Shown: piece by piece, positions 45,092-56,598 of the stretch
Layout: each line of letters opens with the position of its first letter
Numbering within the stretch: the stretch's first letter is position 1
Translations under genes and position numbers: made by a program
The notes under the pieces: generated by a model
Databases searched by the model: none
What the model was told of the DNA's origin: nothing
Seen by the model: the letters and a program-made list of their open reading frames with translations, nothing else
Source: Parathielavia appendiculata
Lineage: Eukaryota > Ascomycota > Sordariomycetes > Sordariales > Chaetomiaceae
Reading direction: 5' to 3'
NCBI RefSeq assembly: GCF_033297405.1
Contig: NW_026944225.1
Coordinates: 1,343,990-1,407,989 of the forward strand
Length of the DNA: 64,000 nucleotides

Positions 45092-46153
45092 ATGGCGTCC
45101 TTCTCCAGGGGCCTCGGCCCCCGACTCGTGTTTCTCATCCGGCAGCAAGCCCCATGCGAATGCGCCGCCGCCGAAGCACAAGTACGCCAGCTCCTCCGCG
45201 CCCGCTTTTCCACCGCCCGCCTCCTCCAGAAAGCCGCTCGCTCGTCCCGCCCAGTTCCAAAACCCGCATCCAAACCATCCGCCTCAACGGCAGCCCCCAA
45301 GACGTCGTCCCCTATCCTCGGCTCAGCAACCGCACAAGCCGCCCGCCCCGCCACCTACGCCGAGCAGCTCGCCCTCAAGGGCCGCACCCTCCTCTACGAA
45401 TCGCCCTCACACTTCTGGTTCCGCGCCGGCTGCTTCTCCTCGGCCGCCTTCTGCGTCTCGTACACCGTGTACCAGTACTGGACCGTGATCCTGCACCCGC
45501 CCGAGGGGCTGATGTGGTGGATACCGCACGCCTTCGGTGCCATCCTGGTCTTCATGGCCGGCATGGGCGCTTACTTCGTTATGGGCGCGGGCCGCCTCGT
45601 GCGCTCCATCGAGGCCGTGCCCGCGGCCGCCGTTGTCGCCGCGAAGCAGATCGCCGCTGCCGGGGCAGCAGCCTCGCAAACGCCGCCAATCTACATCGAG
45701 GTGGCCACCCGCCGCATCGTGCCCTTCATGCCGCCCAAGAAGACGCTGCTTCGACCCGAGGAGGTGCAGTTGCCGTTCCGCATGTACAGCGTATTCGCCG
45801 GGTCGGGGTCGAGGTTGGCGGTGGCGGCGGCGGCAGGCCACGAGAATCTGGCGCAGAAGCCGGTGAGCTTGGCGGAGAGGGTGCGCGCGGAGCGGGCGGC
45901 GAGGGAGGCCAAGATTGCCGAGAGGAAGTATACCATGGACCACATCATGACGGCGCCGTTCCGGGACGCTGCCAAGGCGTTTGGCACGGCGTGGCGCGGC
46001 ATCAAGCGGTCGTTTAACCGCGAGGGGTTTGCCAAGATCCAGCTGGGGAAGCAGGAGTACAAGTTAGATGTGACGGGAGGGTGGGCGCTGGATGACGGGA
46101 GGGCGATGGACAGGCTGCTACCAATCAGGCCGAATGCGTTGAGGGCGAGATAG
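45092..46153 (+). CDS. TMEM223/TMEM70-like mitochondrial inner-membrane protein
   Basis: Single exon of 353 residues. The start is ATG 45092 (MASFSRGLGPRLVFLIRQQ), with a basic presequence and cleavage-type RARFSTARLLQKAAR. Two membrane segments follow: HFWFRAGCFSSAAFCVSYTV and PHAFGAILVFMAGMGAYFVM, about 25 residues apart. After them is a conserved soluble part (PIYIEVATRRIVPFMPPKKT, PFRMYSVFAG) and a charged helix (AERVRAERAAREAKIAERK). Metazoan TMEM223 assists cytochrome c oxidase assembly, and TMEM70 complexes I and V; which one this protein serves cannot be told. Assignment rests on topology and recalled similarity. Confidence 0.72.
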   Translation: MASFSRGLGPRLVFLIRQQAPCECAAAEAQVRQLLRARFSTARLLQKAARSSRPVPKPASKPSASTAAPKTSSPILGSATAQAARPATYAEQLALKGRTLLYESPSHFWFRAGCFSSAAFCVSYTVYQYWTVILHPPEGLMWWIPHAFGAILVFMAGMGAYFVMGAGRLVRSIEAVPAAAVVAAKQIAAAGAAASQTPPIYIEVATRRIVPFMPPKKTLLRPEEVQLPFRMYSVFAGSGSRLAVAAAAGHENLAQKPVSLAERVRAERAAREAKIAERKYTMDHIMTAPFRDAAKAFGTAWRGIKRSFNREGFAKIQLGKQEYKLDVTGGWALDDGRAMDRLLPIRPNALRAR

Positions 46154-46649
46154 GGAAATGGGTTTTAATACCGTTAGTTCGTGCGCTTGTGGGGGGCTAC
46201 TCTGTATGATTCTCTGTTGATAATATACCCTGTAAAGCACTGTATAGGTGCAACGAGCTTTCACTCGATCTTCCCAACTTCTGAGGTGTGATTCTCCTCT
46301 TAATCTAGGAGACGCCGTGGCCTGCTGGTAGTCGTGTCTTCTCTTTCTCAGAGTCACCGTGTAACTCTTGCTACCTTCAGTCGTTCGTCGATGACCGCCG
46401 ATGAGCTTAGCTACCGGGTTGGTGTGCTGTCAAGTCCTGTTCCTGTAGAAGAGGTCATTCTTCAAGTCAGGCAGCGCTGTTCTCTACCACACCATGGGGC
46501 CATGAGGTTAGGTAATGGTGGAGATCAGAGGAGAGGTAGGGAGAAGTCACCTGGAGTATATTATCCGAAGTCTACGCCAGTACCTGCCTGCCATCTTTAT
46601 ATACGAGAGTCCCACTTACACTGTCACCAACTCCTCCCAGATGAGAAAC

Positions 46650-46727
46650 ATTGAGTTAGCGCAGCGGCTTGGGAGGAGCTCTGGTTGGACTCGGCAACCA
46701 AGAATCATAAGGGTTCGACTTCCTTAT
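46650..46727 (+). other. tRNA-like sequence, probable tRNA pseudogene or SINE-type relic
   Basis: An A-box match (TAGCGCAGCGG, 46657-46667) and a B-box match (GGTTCGACTTCC, 46712-46723) lie about 45 bp apart, with a T-arm-like hairpin AAGGG/TCCTT. The acceptor ends do not pair (ATTGAGT versus ATAAGTC), so it does not fold as a functional tRNA. Confidence 0.35.
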
Positions 46728-47015
46728 AAGTCAAACCAAAACCCGCATAAGCTTTTTCGCAGTCATCCACCTCTCCACGACCGGCGCGCGAGTAGGGCTG
46801 GTTGGTGAGCTTTTCGTCTTACGCTTTCTAGGTTAGTTTCTTTCTAATATTCTTTCCACAAGAGAAATTTTGACAACGTCAACGTCCTGAGCCTAATCTG
46901 GGTATATATGACTACTTTCTGTCCTCATTAGCGGCCGGTCAACGTTTTTGTTTCCCACCAGGATGAGGTAACATGTCAGCTACCCAGGTCAAGCCCTCCA
47001 GTCGTCAGTTCTTCT

Positions 47016-47041
47016 GTGCGCAGTGTGCAGTGTGCAGTGTG
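47016..47041. repeat. Short tandem repeat (GTGTGCA unit)
   Basis: About three and a half imperfect copies of a 7-nt unit, GTGTGCA, in the gene-poor region. Confidence 0.7.
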
Positions 47042-48052
47042 TTGTTGACATCCAAGTTAAGCAGACGAACAAGCCGCTGAAATTCATCGAAGCAAGACAG
47101 GATATGATGCTATGCATCTCTCCTTGGGCTCCTCGTCCCTGAGTTCGTTCAACGGTGCCGTTTCCCACTCTCCATCGAATTATCGTCTTCGCCCTCTTCA
47201 TCAGTTGACATGCAAGCCATTTTACTCTAAGGACGGTACAATGTGCGCAGAAGCTGGCCACTCCAGCCTCCATCACTCGATGGCATGGGCGACGAAGAAT
47301 ATCAAACTGAGGATATGCTACCGAGGGCCCCAGACAGCTGGGAAACTGCCCGCTAAAGCAAGAAGCGTGTCTTCACGGATCACTAACCCCTCCCAAGGTC
47401 AGCTCTGGATTGGAATAAAGGGATACATCCAACATTGTTCGTCGTCGTCCAGTTCAAGTGTCGCAAGGCTCCCAGAGCCTACTGCTGTGGTTTGAGCCTG
47501 TTTTTCACCTAGGTACTGCCAGTAACTACCTTCTCCATCCCATACTTCTTTTCGACGAGAGGTTGATCCGGAGTGCAGCACCGATGAATGGGGACCTGAA
47601 GGACGGGTTACCTTGACCAGATCCAGTTTCTCAAGCTGGCCTGTCAACAAAGCTGACCGGAACCACATGCGTAATCCTTAGATGCTGTCCTCGCTCCTCT
47701 GCAGGGACTGCACACCCGGGGATTTCCCTCGCACTCTGAAACTCACCTCTAGATCACACAACCCGCCCTTCTTCACCTGACGAGATTCCGGAACTGAATC
47801 GGGTTCCCCCTTATTCCACAACCTTCAATCTCTACGCAGTACGTAATCCTTTCACAAGCCGCACGGAAGCCTCTGTGCACTCTCCGCAACTCATGTATGA
47901 CAACCCGTCCGGCTTCTTCCCCAGACTTTTCCCCTAGCCCCCGACCCCAGAAGAGTCAAGACCAAACGGCAGCCGGGGTAAGTCCAGGCCACCTTCTAGT
48001 CGGTCAACCCATCAGACCCCAGGACATCAACCGGCAGTGTGAGGCCTGCCAC

Positions 48053-48082
48053 CCATCTACATCCCCATCTACATCCCCATCT
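48053..48082. repeat. 12-nt tandem repeat
   Basis: CCATCTACATCC occurs two and a half times head to tail. Confidence 0.75.
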
Positions 48083-51000
48083 TCCTATCAAGGCTGTTAC
48101 CGACACACAAAGCCTGGCTAAAAAAAAGGCCCCAGTTCACATGACGCACGCGTTAAACGGCTGAAACTAAACCTAGACTTGTCCACCAAGGTTATGGCAT
48201 GTATGTTGTGCATCAAGTAGAACCTTGCCCCATCCCACGCCCCGCCGTACAACTCCAATCCGTCTATGATGTCTGTAGGTATGGTAGGTATGGACTTGTA
48301 TTGTACCAGACACGGGATACCTTCTACCCCCGTCCGCTCCCAGTCATAACATTCATCGACTTCTCCATGGAAACCACTTACACATAGTACATACTCTCTT
48401 TGAAACTATGCCTTCTGAGAGCTGACTGAGAAAGGAAACAGCGGAGGCATCCCCTTCCGTGACTCCGTTTTTCCTCTTTGCATGGATCTGTCTGCCTGAC
48501 TGTATGTGCGTTTGTGTATGTGACAAAGAAGTTTGCGTGCCACAAGGCCGCGAACCAAACCTGCCCCGCCCACCCTCCATGCCGCGATGGGGTATGCCGC
48601 CCATGGGGTGGTATGGTATGCCATGCACGACATGCACGGCATGTGATTTGTGAATGTGGGCGTGTCCGACTTCGGCGATCTGGCGCCGTTGCGGTAGTTG
48701 CGGTACATCCGTTGCCTGATCATACTTTTTTTTACCTCCCTGCAGACGTTGGGGGAGGGGAGAGACTTGAGTGAGGTGAGGCGAGGAGTTCGGTTTCCCG
48801 GCAGGCAGGCAGGTTAACAAACAGCCCATGGTGGCGGCGGGGTTGATGGAAGAGGAAATTCATCAACAGTTTCAGTTTTCGATCATAGTGCGTGTCGAGA
48901 TGAACATGATAACGGATCGGAGAGTAGGCAGCGGCCCCGTGATGGCGAAACAGAGGGATAACTGCTCAGATCCAAACCCCTCTTCTTCTCGCTCCTCCCG
49001 CCTCCGTTCTGGCTTCCTGTTTGCTACCACCCGGACGGATTACCCCGCGGGCTCGCAGAAGAAAGGACCCTGAAACGGTCCCTACTAGGATGACCCGGGC
49101 CCTTCCCATGCAGTCCCGAAGCAGCACCAACCGGCCCGGAGTCGTTGTCAGAGGATTGAAAAAATAGAGTGGGCCAACAGTCCATGCAAGCCGGCGGCGC
49201 TGCTTTAAGGCTAATGCAATGCATGTGCATTCCTCATAATCCAAGACATCCCATCGCTCTTACTCCATCCACTGCCTTGCTTGAGACTCTGCCGCAAGAC
49301 ATGCATTTGCATGCAGTGACGGCCGCAACGAGACGAGATGAGCGGTGAGGGAGGAGAGAAAGGGAAAATCTTGGTGTTTTCGCGAGAAAGTCGACTCGAG
49401 CCGATGAACCGACCGAGGCGGTGCGACGTCTTGGCTCTCTCTGCCCCGCATCAACTGAAGATCGACCTCGCTCGCTTGTGGGTGTTTCGTCGTCCGTGCA
49501 GGAAATCGAGAGGGTGGGGGTTCCTACTGGTGTGCCGTGATGCCGGGGGGAAGGGATCCCGGCGAGGGAGGTCAAATCACCGAATGAGACGACCCGGGAA
49601 CTTCCAAACTGGGCAGGCCGGCCAAGACCCGGGACTCTTCGGCTGGCATCACGGCTGGGACAAAATCAAGCGGCGTCGACGCACCTTGTGGCTTTCTTGC
49701 TCAGTGTACCCACGCGGTATCTCGCAGTTGGATGTCATTCTCGTGGGCACGCCTGTGCTGTGATCCATCGGACCGTGGGTACGTCATTGCGCAAGTCCTT
49801 GGATGAGAGACGTTCAGCGGGCGTTTGTTACCAGTCTCGCCAGTTTCCACAACCGCGCAGAGCAGCGGTGGGGTCGCCGGCAGCAGGTGTGATCGCAACA
49901 CGGCCTCATTGGACTCGAAGATCCGATGAAACGACGTTCACGGATGGCGTTGAGCGGGCACTGTTGATCTGCTTCAAGAATCAGGACATTCCCTTGGGAA
50001 AATCAGCGCGGTCGCAGCTGTGGGTCGCGGGGACAGGGGTTGGCTTTTGGATCTGCTCTCTCGTCGCTCGGGATTCGACTGGAGATGCAGCATCTTGAAG
50101 ATCTTCGACGCCGAGCTGTGCGACTTGACGACAGTGGCGACACAATGTCTCTGACAGGTCTCAGACAGTGCAAGCCGTCTGCTTCCAGCGGAGAATAGTC
50201 GTTTTTTTCTAAGACAGATTTTGAGTGCGTTAACCCCGGTTACCCATGTTCGCGGGGACTATCGCCGAGGATCTGCATCTGAGATCCCGTTCTTTCTGCC
50301 TTGTTGTGGTTGCTTGGAGGGGTTGAATCCAACCACCTCTGCACAAACGTGCAAACACGAAAGCCCGGCCAAGAATAAGGTAGCTGGGCAGTCGTCCCGG
50401 CATGCAGCCATGTAGAGTACATTCCTCGCGTCTCCTTGCTAAGGAAGCGGTGAAGCTGCAATACGCCGTTCGATGACAAGCCACTTATCGTTCCGCATTC
50501 ACCGTCAGACAGCGAGGTCGTTATTGCGGGGTTCGAGTGTCCTGAGAGCACCCTGTGCGACTTGCATGGTTCGCTCTACAGATGTCTCCCATAGCCTGGA
50601 GGCTATGTGAACTCGAAAGACCTCGACATATAGTGCTCCACAAAACAATGCAGTGAACATCCGACGGGAAATATTGGACTGCAGTCTTAGAAGTCATGAG
50701 ATATTGTTCAAGTTGCATATGATTCGGCCCAGAAGGTGAATCTGGTGGGCCGAAAATCTTCACCTTGCCAAGCCTGCAAGAGAGAGATGTTGCTGCGTGG
50801 TTGCAGGGCCATGCCAGGCTTGCCGCTTGGTTGAAAGCCGAATGATATCCCACTCACGCACCCTTCCCAATCAGAAAGCACCCGGGACGTGGGATGCGAA
50901 GAGAATGACATAATGGCGTCGCTTGCGACAGGTCGCAAGGCGGGCACTACGTGTGTCGCATAAGTTGGTCTCAAACAAGTGACGCTCGAATATTTCTTCG

Positions 51001-53962
51001 GCTCCCGGGTGATTCACCTACGACCGAGAGTCATCCTTGCCGTCCGACAGTCAGTGCATTGTCCATGCAGTCAGTGCAGTCGGTGCGGTCCTGGAGAGGT
51101 TGATAATGTGGTCGCGGGGCGCCATAGTAATGCGGGAATAGCAAAAGGAGAGCGTCTTTTTTGCGCTGTACTCCGTAGAAGACGTGCGTTTGCCGGCGCT
51201 GGAGATTTGTAGATAGCGAATCGAGTGCCTTTTGGAGTGTTGGACGACCCTTGTCAAATATCGATCACCAGGGTCCAATGACTTCCGGCCGGGATCACGG
51301 CACCCCAGTGATGTGCCACCCGAGCCGCACATCGCGTAACTCATAGCAGCACAGCTTGAAGCTGATCGATGTCCCCGAGTAACGTGATGGCAACCTGTGA
51401 GTGGTTCGACGTAATGCGGATATCGCCTCTGGTGAGCTCGAGAATTGTTGAGCAGGCGATTGCGCAGCCTCCATGCATGCACAGATGCGGCGGGCTGACG
51501 GGAAGACCCTGAAATCTGAGTGGATGTCTCTAATCTGTACTCGTCGCATAATGGGATAATCACCGGTTTCCCGGGTTAAAAGTAAACAAGGTATGGAGTC
51601 AGGACGAGGAAGACGTGGACGAGACAACCCGTGACAGCATCATGCCTGCCGCGGATGACGCGGTATGTTGAGGACGCGAGGTCCCGTCTTCGAAAATCCG
51701 AAAGGAAGGGGGGCCGTTAGCTTGTCTCCCAAGCAGGTGTTCGATTTCAAGTTGTTGATCCACCGCGCATCTCAGCTGGCACTCAGCTCCGTACAGTGCG
51801 ATTACGGTACGGGGTACGTTGAAGGTGCCCAGCCCAGGCTCGCACCTGATGAACCGTGTCGTCCGTATCAGCTCGCCAGCTCCCTCTATTCCGCTGACGA
51901 ACAACATCCGATGTTTTTTGATGGTGTATAACACCGATCCGCAGCACTTGGACAGACGGCTGAGACATGCAGCGTCCTGCCGGACAAGACATGCGAGGAT
52001 CTGTACTCACTTCTCGCTGTGCGTGGTCGCCGGTCGACACGATTGGTTCCAGCTGCAGTGAGGCGGCAGGCTTGGGACGCTCATGCGCAAGCCGACTGGT
52101 AGAATCTTCCATGTGCATCTCATCAGCTCCTGTTTCGTCGGCGGAGGATACAATACAAGTGGTAGGTTGCCGGATGATCCATGTTCACTTCGAATCGGTG
52201 TCTGTATGGTGATACGCATATGTGTTCGGAGGGAGTCGGTGGGCTTCCGCTCCAAGGACTGGATGTTACCAAGGGCCGCGCACATTTTGATCGCTGGCTT
52301 TCCAGCTGCACGTCAAGGGTGGTAGGTATATCATAACCTTTGAGAACCTCGGCCGTGATTGATGTCCAGGTCGTAGGATTGTCACCAGCGATCTGGACGA
52401 TAAGAGGACCATCACGACCAGAGAAGCCGACCAAGGCTGAACAGTGCGGCGGTTGAACTGGCCGGGCAGGTGCGGGATGTGGGAAATTGCTCTCGCTCCA
52501 GTTTCCAGGATTGCTGTCGCTGACCCCGCCTAATGCATGGTCTCCATGCCACTCCAGGCAAGTGGCGCCGCCTAGGTAGCCTTGCATCTAGCGAGACCCC
52601 CTTGTCGCTGCTGGCTCAATTTTGGACCCCCATGCAGAGCGATCCATATTTTAATTTGGCGGTTACCTCCCGGGCCCCTCACCACCAAAAGGACCCTTCA
52701 TTTTCCTTTTCTTTCCTCTTCCGTCGCGACGGAAAGACGCTGCTCTCATCGGCGCGTCGAGAGTGCGAGCGAGAGCACGGGAAGACTTTCTTCCTTAGCG
52801 CCATCTCGCTGCCCGGCTCCTCCTCACCCACACCCTCGCCTCACCGTGGTCGCCTCAATTGTGTTGCTCTGGCACGTTCTGCGGACAACGTCTCAGTCAC
52901 GAGTTCCGAGTAAACACTCCGAGCTGGGATTCGGCCCTAGGTCGCCCACTGGTGACTTATCTCCGAGTGTGCACTGGTAAGTGTCTGGTGTCTCCTTTCT
53001 CTTTTAGTTTGCTTGTGCCCAGCCTGCCCACGAGGGACATCGCCCACGGTCCAATACTTCAGTGCCGCAGCGTTGGTGGTTGTCCGGTAATATGTCACCA
53101 AGGGGTTTGTTGATTACTTCGTCCGGTGATTTGCCCGCCAGTTCCAGCGGGCCTTGGCCTTCACCTTGCGCCCTTCTGTGTGCACGCGCGTGACTCCTTG
53201 GGTCCATTCTTCAATCGCCTACCCGTTGCTGGGCCCGCCACGGAAGCGCCAACAGAGGCAGTTGTGGCCTCGAGATGGGCCTTTGAGCACCGAATGTTCG
53301 CTGGAAGGAATGGCGGGGATTTGCTCTGGCGACACCCCTTCAGTCCCAAGGTTGGCCTTGAAACCGGCTTTTCGTCTCGAGACCTTGGGCCGCGCCGCCG
53401 ACCACGAGAACGACCGCACCCGATGACCCGGCCCTGGCTGCATCTCCGAGCCTCTCTATCCTGCCGAAAACCCTGTTTCCGCACCGCCAACCCGTTGGAG
53501 CCTTAAGACCCTGAGACGCACCGCTTGCCATCCCCTCAACCGATTGCTTCCGGATATACGACCTTCTGCGACTCTGGCCGAGCCCTGGACCGCGCCCGCC
53601 AGCCACAGCAACGTCTTCAACCCTCCCGCCTCGCCAATCGACGCCTTCCACCGGCCAGGAAAACCCCGCTGGTTACTGGCTGGCCCACTCTGCCTTATTA
53701 TCGGCCACACATTCACCAGGCTTTCTGAGCAGATTGACGAAACCGCCGAACTGACATATGACCCTGATCAGGCTGCCGTCCGCCCATTGCCACGACACGT
53801 CCGTTGCCGCCGCCGGAGACGCGATAACGATATCAAGTCACTTATAAACGTTTGGTCGAACACGAGATTGAGCTCGCTCCACCGCCCCATAGCCTCGAGG
53901 CACCGCAGCCATCCGCTCCTTTGAATATCAGAGTCCCATGTATTCCAATCCATAATAACAAG

Positions 53963-56598
53963 ATGGACTCGGAAGACGGGGAGTTTTTCATTAAAGTATG
54001 TTTGTTGCCGCTGTCCAGCAGCCCCACGGCGCCATGCATGTAGCAGCGCTGACGGGTTCGTCTTCCAAACAGCAACTTGCCGGCTTTGTGCGGACGCACG
54101 AAAAGGCCCTTGCAAACGCGCTTCAATTCAAGAGACAAAACCCCCCCCGACATGGAGCGTCGCAAAGCGTATCGTCCATCTCCACAGGACATGTGCCGCC
54201 CTCCCCATCTGTACCAGAAAGACCTTCAACATCTGCGTCGACGTCGAGCACACTTGCTGCTGCCCTCTCCCTCGGAACCCTCAGCTTCACATCCCACAGC
54301 GTCAAGTCGGCAAAGTTGGCACTCACCCCCCATCATCTGTTCTACTTGCTTTCTCGCTTCGAAGATTTAGGGGTTCCCGTCGGTCCGATGAAGGTTCGCC
54401 TCGAAAACCTGCACGACAGCACCACCTCGGCCAACTATGTGTCGTTTCTTGGCCAGTCGCAACGTTCCAAAAGCCACGGCTCCGATGTCGGATCGATCCG
54501 TTCCGTGTCGAGCATCCGGAGTGTCATGTCTACCATGTCTGCGTTGTGGTCGAGCTTCGGGATCGGCTCGAGCATATCCGCCGCCCGGACAGAGAGGCAA
54601 AAAGCTCAGGTTCAGGCCGACCTGAAGTATCTGTACTCCGCCTTCACCAAGATCCCCTGCCTAAGACTGGCGCCGGACTGGCGTGCGCGGCTCATCAAAG
54701 GTTACGAAGAGTTTCCATTTGACTCGGCCGTGCCGCTGTATGTTTTCAAGAACGTGCAAGCGCTCGAAATTAGTGACATCGACTTTCGGCAGTTCTTCGG
54801 GTGGGACAGGCTCTCGGAGCAGCTCCGATCTCTTGCGCTCAAGCGTGCCAGTATCGACGACCCTGCAGATATTCTGATCGATATCGTATTGGATGACATG
54901 GACAAAAGACGTCGGCGAACATCAAAGAGCCACGCATCGCCCACCAGACAATGGCCTGGGCCTGCCAGTCCTCGGAGAAGCCCGACAATGTCCAACAGTG
55001 ATCTTCCCAAGTCCGCCCCAATTCCAGGCACACCGGGTCCGCGGAAGTCGACAATGGACCTGCAGGTTGGATCACTCAATAGCGATGCTGGGGCTGACCA
55101 GGATGGGTCTAGTGGAGTGGATAGCAGGCGACCATCCATCGCGAGGGCCGACAGTGATGAACCTCATTCACCCCCCAAGGACGACACCCGGACGCGGAGC
55201 CACTCTCCCCGGCGACCAGGAAGCTCCCGGAACCCATCGGCCACCGTTCGGGGACCCTACAAGATCCGAAGGTCCGGGTCTGGGAGTTCTCACTCGAGCC
55301 TCTCGGATTCCTGGCATAACTCCCGGGGAAGCTCTTCGAACATCCTGCCCATGGGCATTCTTCCGACTTCCAAGTGGCGCTTCCTCAAGCACCTAAGCTT
55401 GGCAGACAACTCGCTCACTGCGATTCCTGCAGCGAGTCTGATTCCCCTTGCCAATACTCTGAACTCCCTGGACCTTTCTTCCAACCTGTTCACGCAGATC
55501 CCCGATAGCCTGGCAACCCTCACCGCACTCCGTGCTCTTAATCTTGCGCATTGCATGATAGACTCTCTGCACTCGCTCACGCGAAATCCGCTGCCAGCGA
55601 TAACCGCTCTGAATTTGCGAGCCAACCGCCTACAATCTATTGCAGGCGTCGAGAAGCTCCTGCCCCTGGAGCGGCTTGATCTTCGAGACAACCGTCTCAC
55701 TGACCCCATGGAACTAGCTCGGTTGACGGGAATTCCGGAAATTCGCGAGATCTGGGTAGAGGGGAACCCTTTCACACGTACCCACCGTGACTATCGCATC
55801 ACAATCTTCAACTTATTCCGCCAGACACCCGGGTACACTGAAGACATCACCATTGACACTAGCGGGCCCACGTCCGCCGAGAAGCGATATTTGGTGGACC
55901 GCGCAGAGGTGCCGCCTGCCGTTCCGGTGATTAAACCTGAGCCCCCAGAGATCCCCGCTGTTGATGTTAGCCGGCCAGCCATAATCTATGATGCGCCTCC
56001 CAAGGAACCTACCGTGCTTCGAAAGGAAAGGCCTGTACCCAAAGCAACCTCCGGCGAAGTCAGCACCAGCTCAACACGGCGCCGCAGGGCGCCAAAGCGC
56101 CGCATAGTTGACCTCGCTACTACGGACAGCCCTATCCCCTATGCGCGCCCTGTCGACCGCCATACAACGCCTATCAAAACTGCTGGGGCCTCCAATAACT
56201 ATTACCGAACCTCGCAGCCACCTGAGGCACCTGAACCTCTTCGCAATTCCCTGGCGGAGAGCCCCCTTCCAAACCCGGCGGACGGAGGACCTCGACAAGT
56301 TCCCAGAATTGAGACCAACCTGTCACCCCAGCTGCCTTCAATCTTTGGCTCACCAGAAAACAACGCTGACTGGGATGTGGGTGGCGAGCTCTACCGCAAG
56401 AAGATTGAGGATCTCCGTCACAAAGTGGGCAACGGTTATCTGAGCGTTCTTAGCGAGGAGGGCTGGGATTCAAGTTCCCGTTCCCCGGAGTACCGCCAGG
56501 CAGCCGACTTTGGCGCGGCTTCTTCGCCATCGATCCATTCCGACCCATCGATGCCCCGAGCGAACATGCAAGCAATTTCCAGTGGTGGGACTCTCTGA
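53963..56598 (+). CDS. Large leucine-rich repeat protein
   Basis: Two exons, 53963-53995 and 54073-56598, 852 residues. The tiny first exon gives MDSEDGEFFIK, which joins QLAGFVRTHEKALANALQ. Residues 1-270 are a conserved fungal N-terminal domain (LTPHHLFYLLSRFEDLGVPV, KYLYSAFTKIPCLRLAPD, VPLYVFKNVQALEISDID). A long Ser/Pro/Arg-rich linker follows. Five or six LRRs lie at about 440-580 (LKHLSLADNSLTAIP, LNSLDLSSNLFTQIP, ALNLRANRLQSI, LERLDLRDNRLTD), capped by EIREIWVEGNPFTRTHRDYR, the usual LRR cap. The C-terminus is disordered with a basic RRRRAPKRR patch. It resembles fungal LRR proteins of unknown role; a binding scaffold is likely. Without exon 1, the frame can start at ATG 53998. Confidence 0.87.

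Larger units (their letters stand above)
46154..53962. other. 7.8 kb gene-poor region
   Basis: No ORF here has recognisable domains or coding-like composition over more than about 150 codons on either strand. It contains a tRNA-like fragment (46650-46727), short tandem repeats (47016-47041, 48053-48082) and a minus-strand frame 48829-48353 whose ATG sits in a strong GCCACCATGG context (MGCLLTCLPAG) but otherwise looks non-coding. The last 1.3 kb, pyrimidine-rich from about 52680, is probably the promoter and 5' leader of the LRR gene. Lineage-specific RNAs could be hidden here. Confidence 0.45.

Noticed and set aside
45154..46017. 287-codon overlapping frame in the TMEM223-like gene
   Set aside because: Arg/His/Pro-rich alternative frame of a GC-rich gene; the true frame has presequence and membrane segments.
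47112..47495. 127-codon plus-strand ORF in the gene-poor region
   Set aside because: Ends in a Ser run, no recognisable domain, splice or promoter support.
51051..51563. 170-codon minus-strand ORF
   Set aside because: Composition is like random GC-balanced sequence; no ATG-context, domain or homology evidence.
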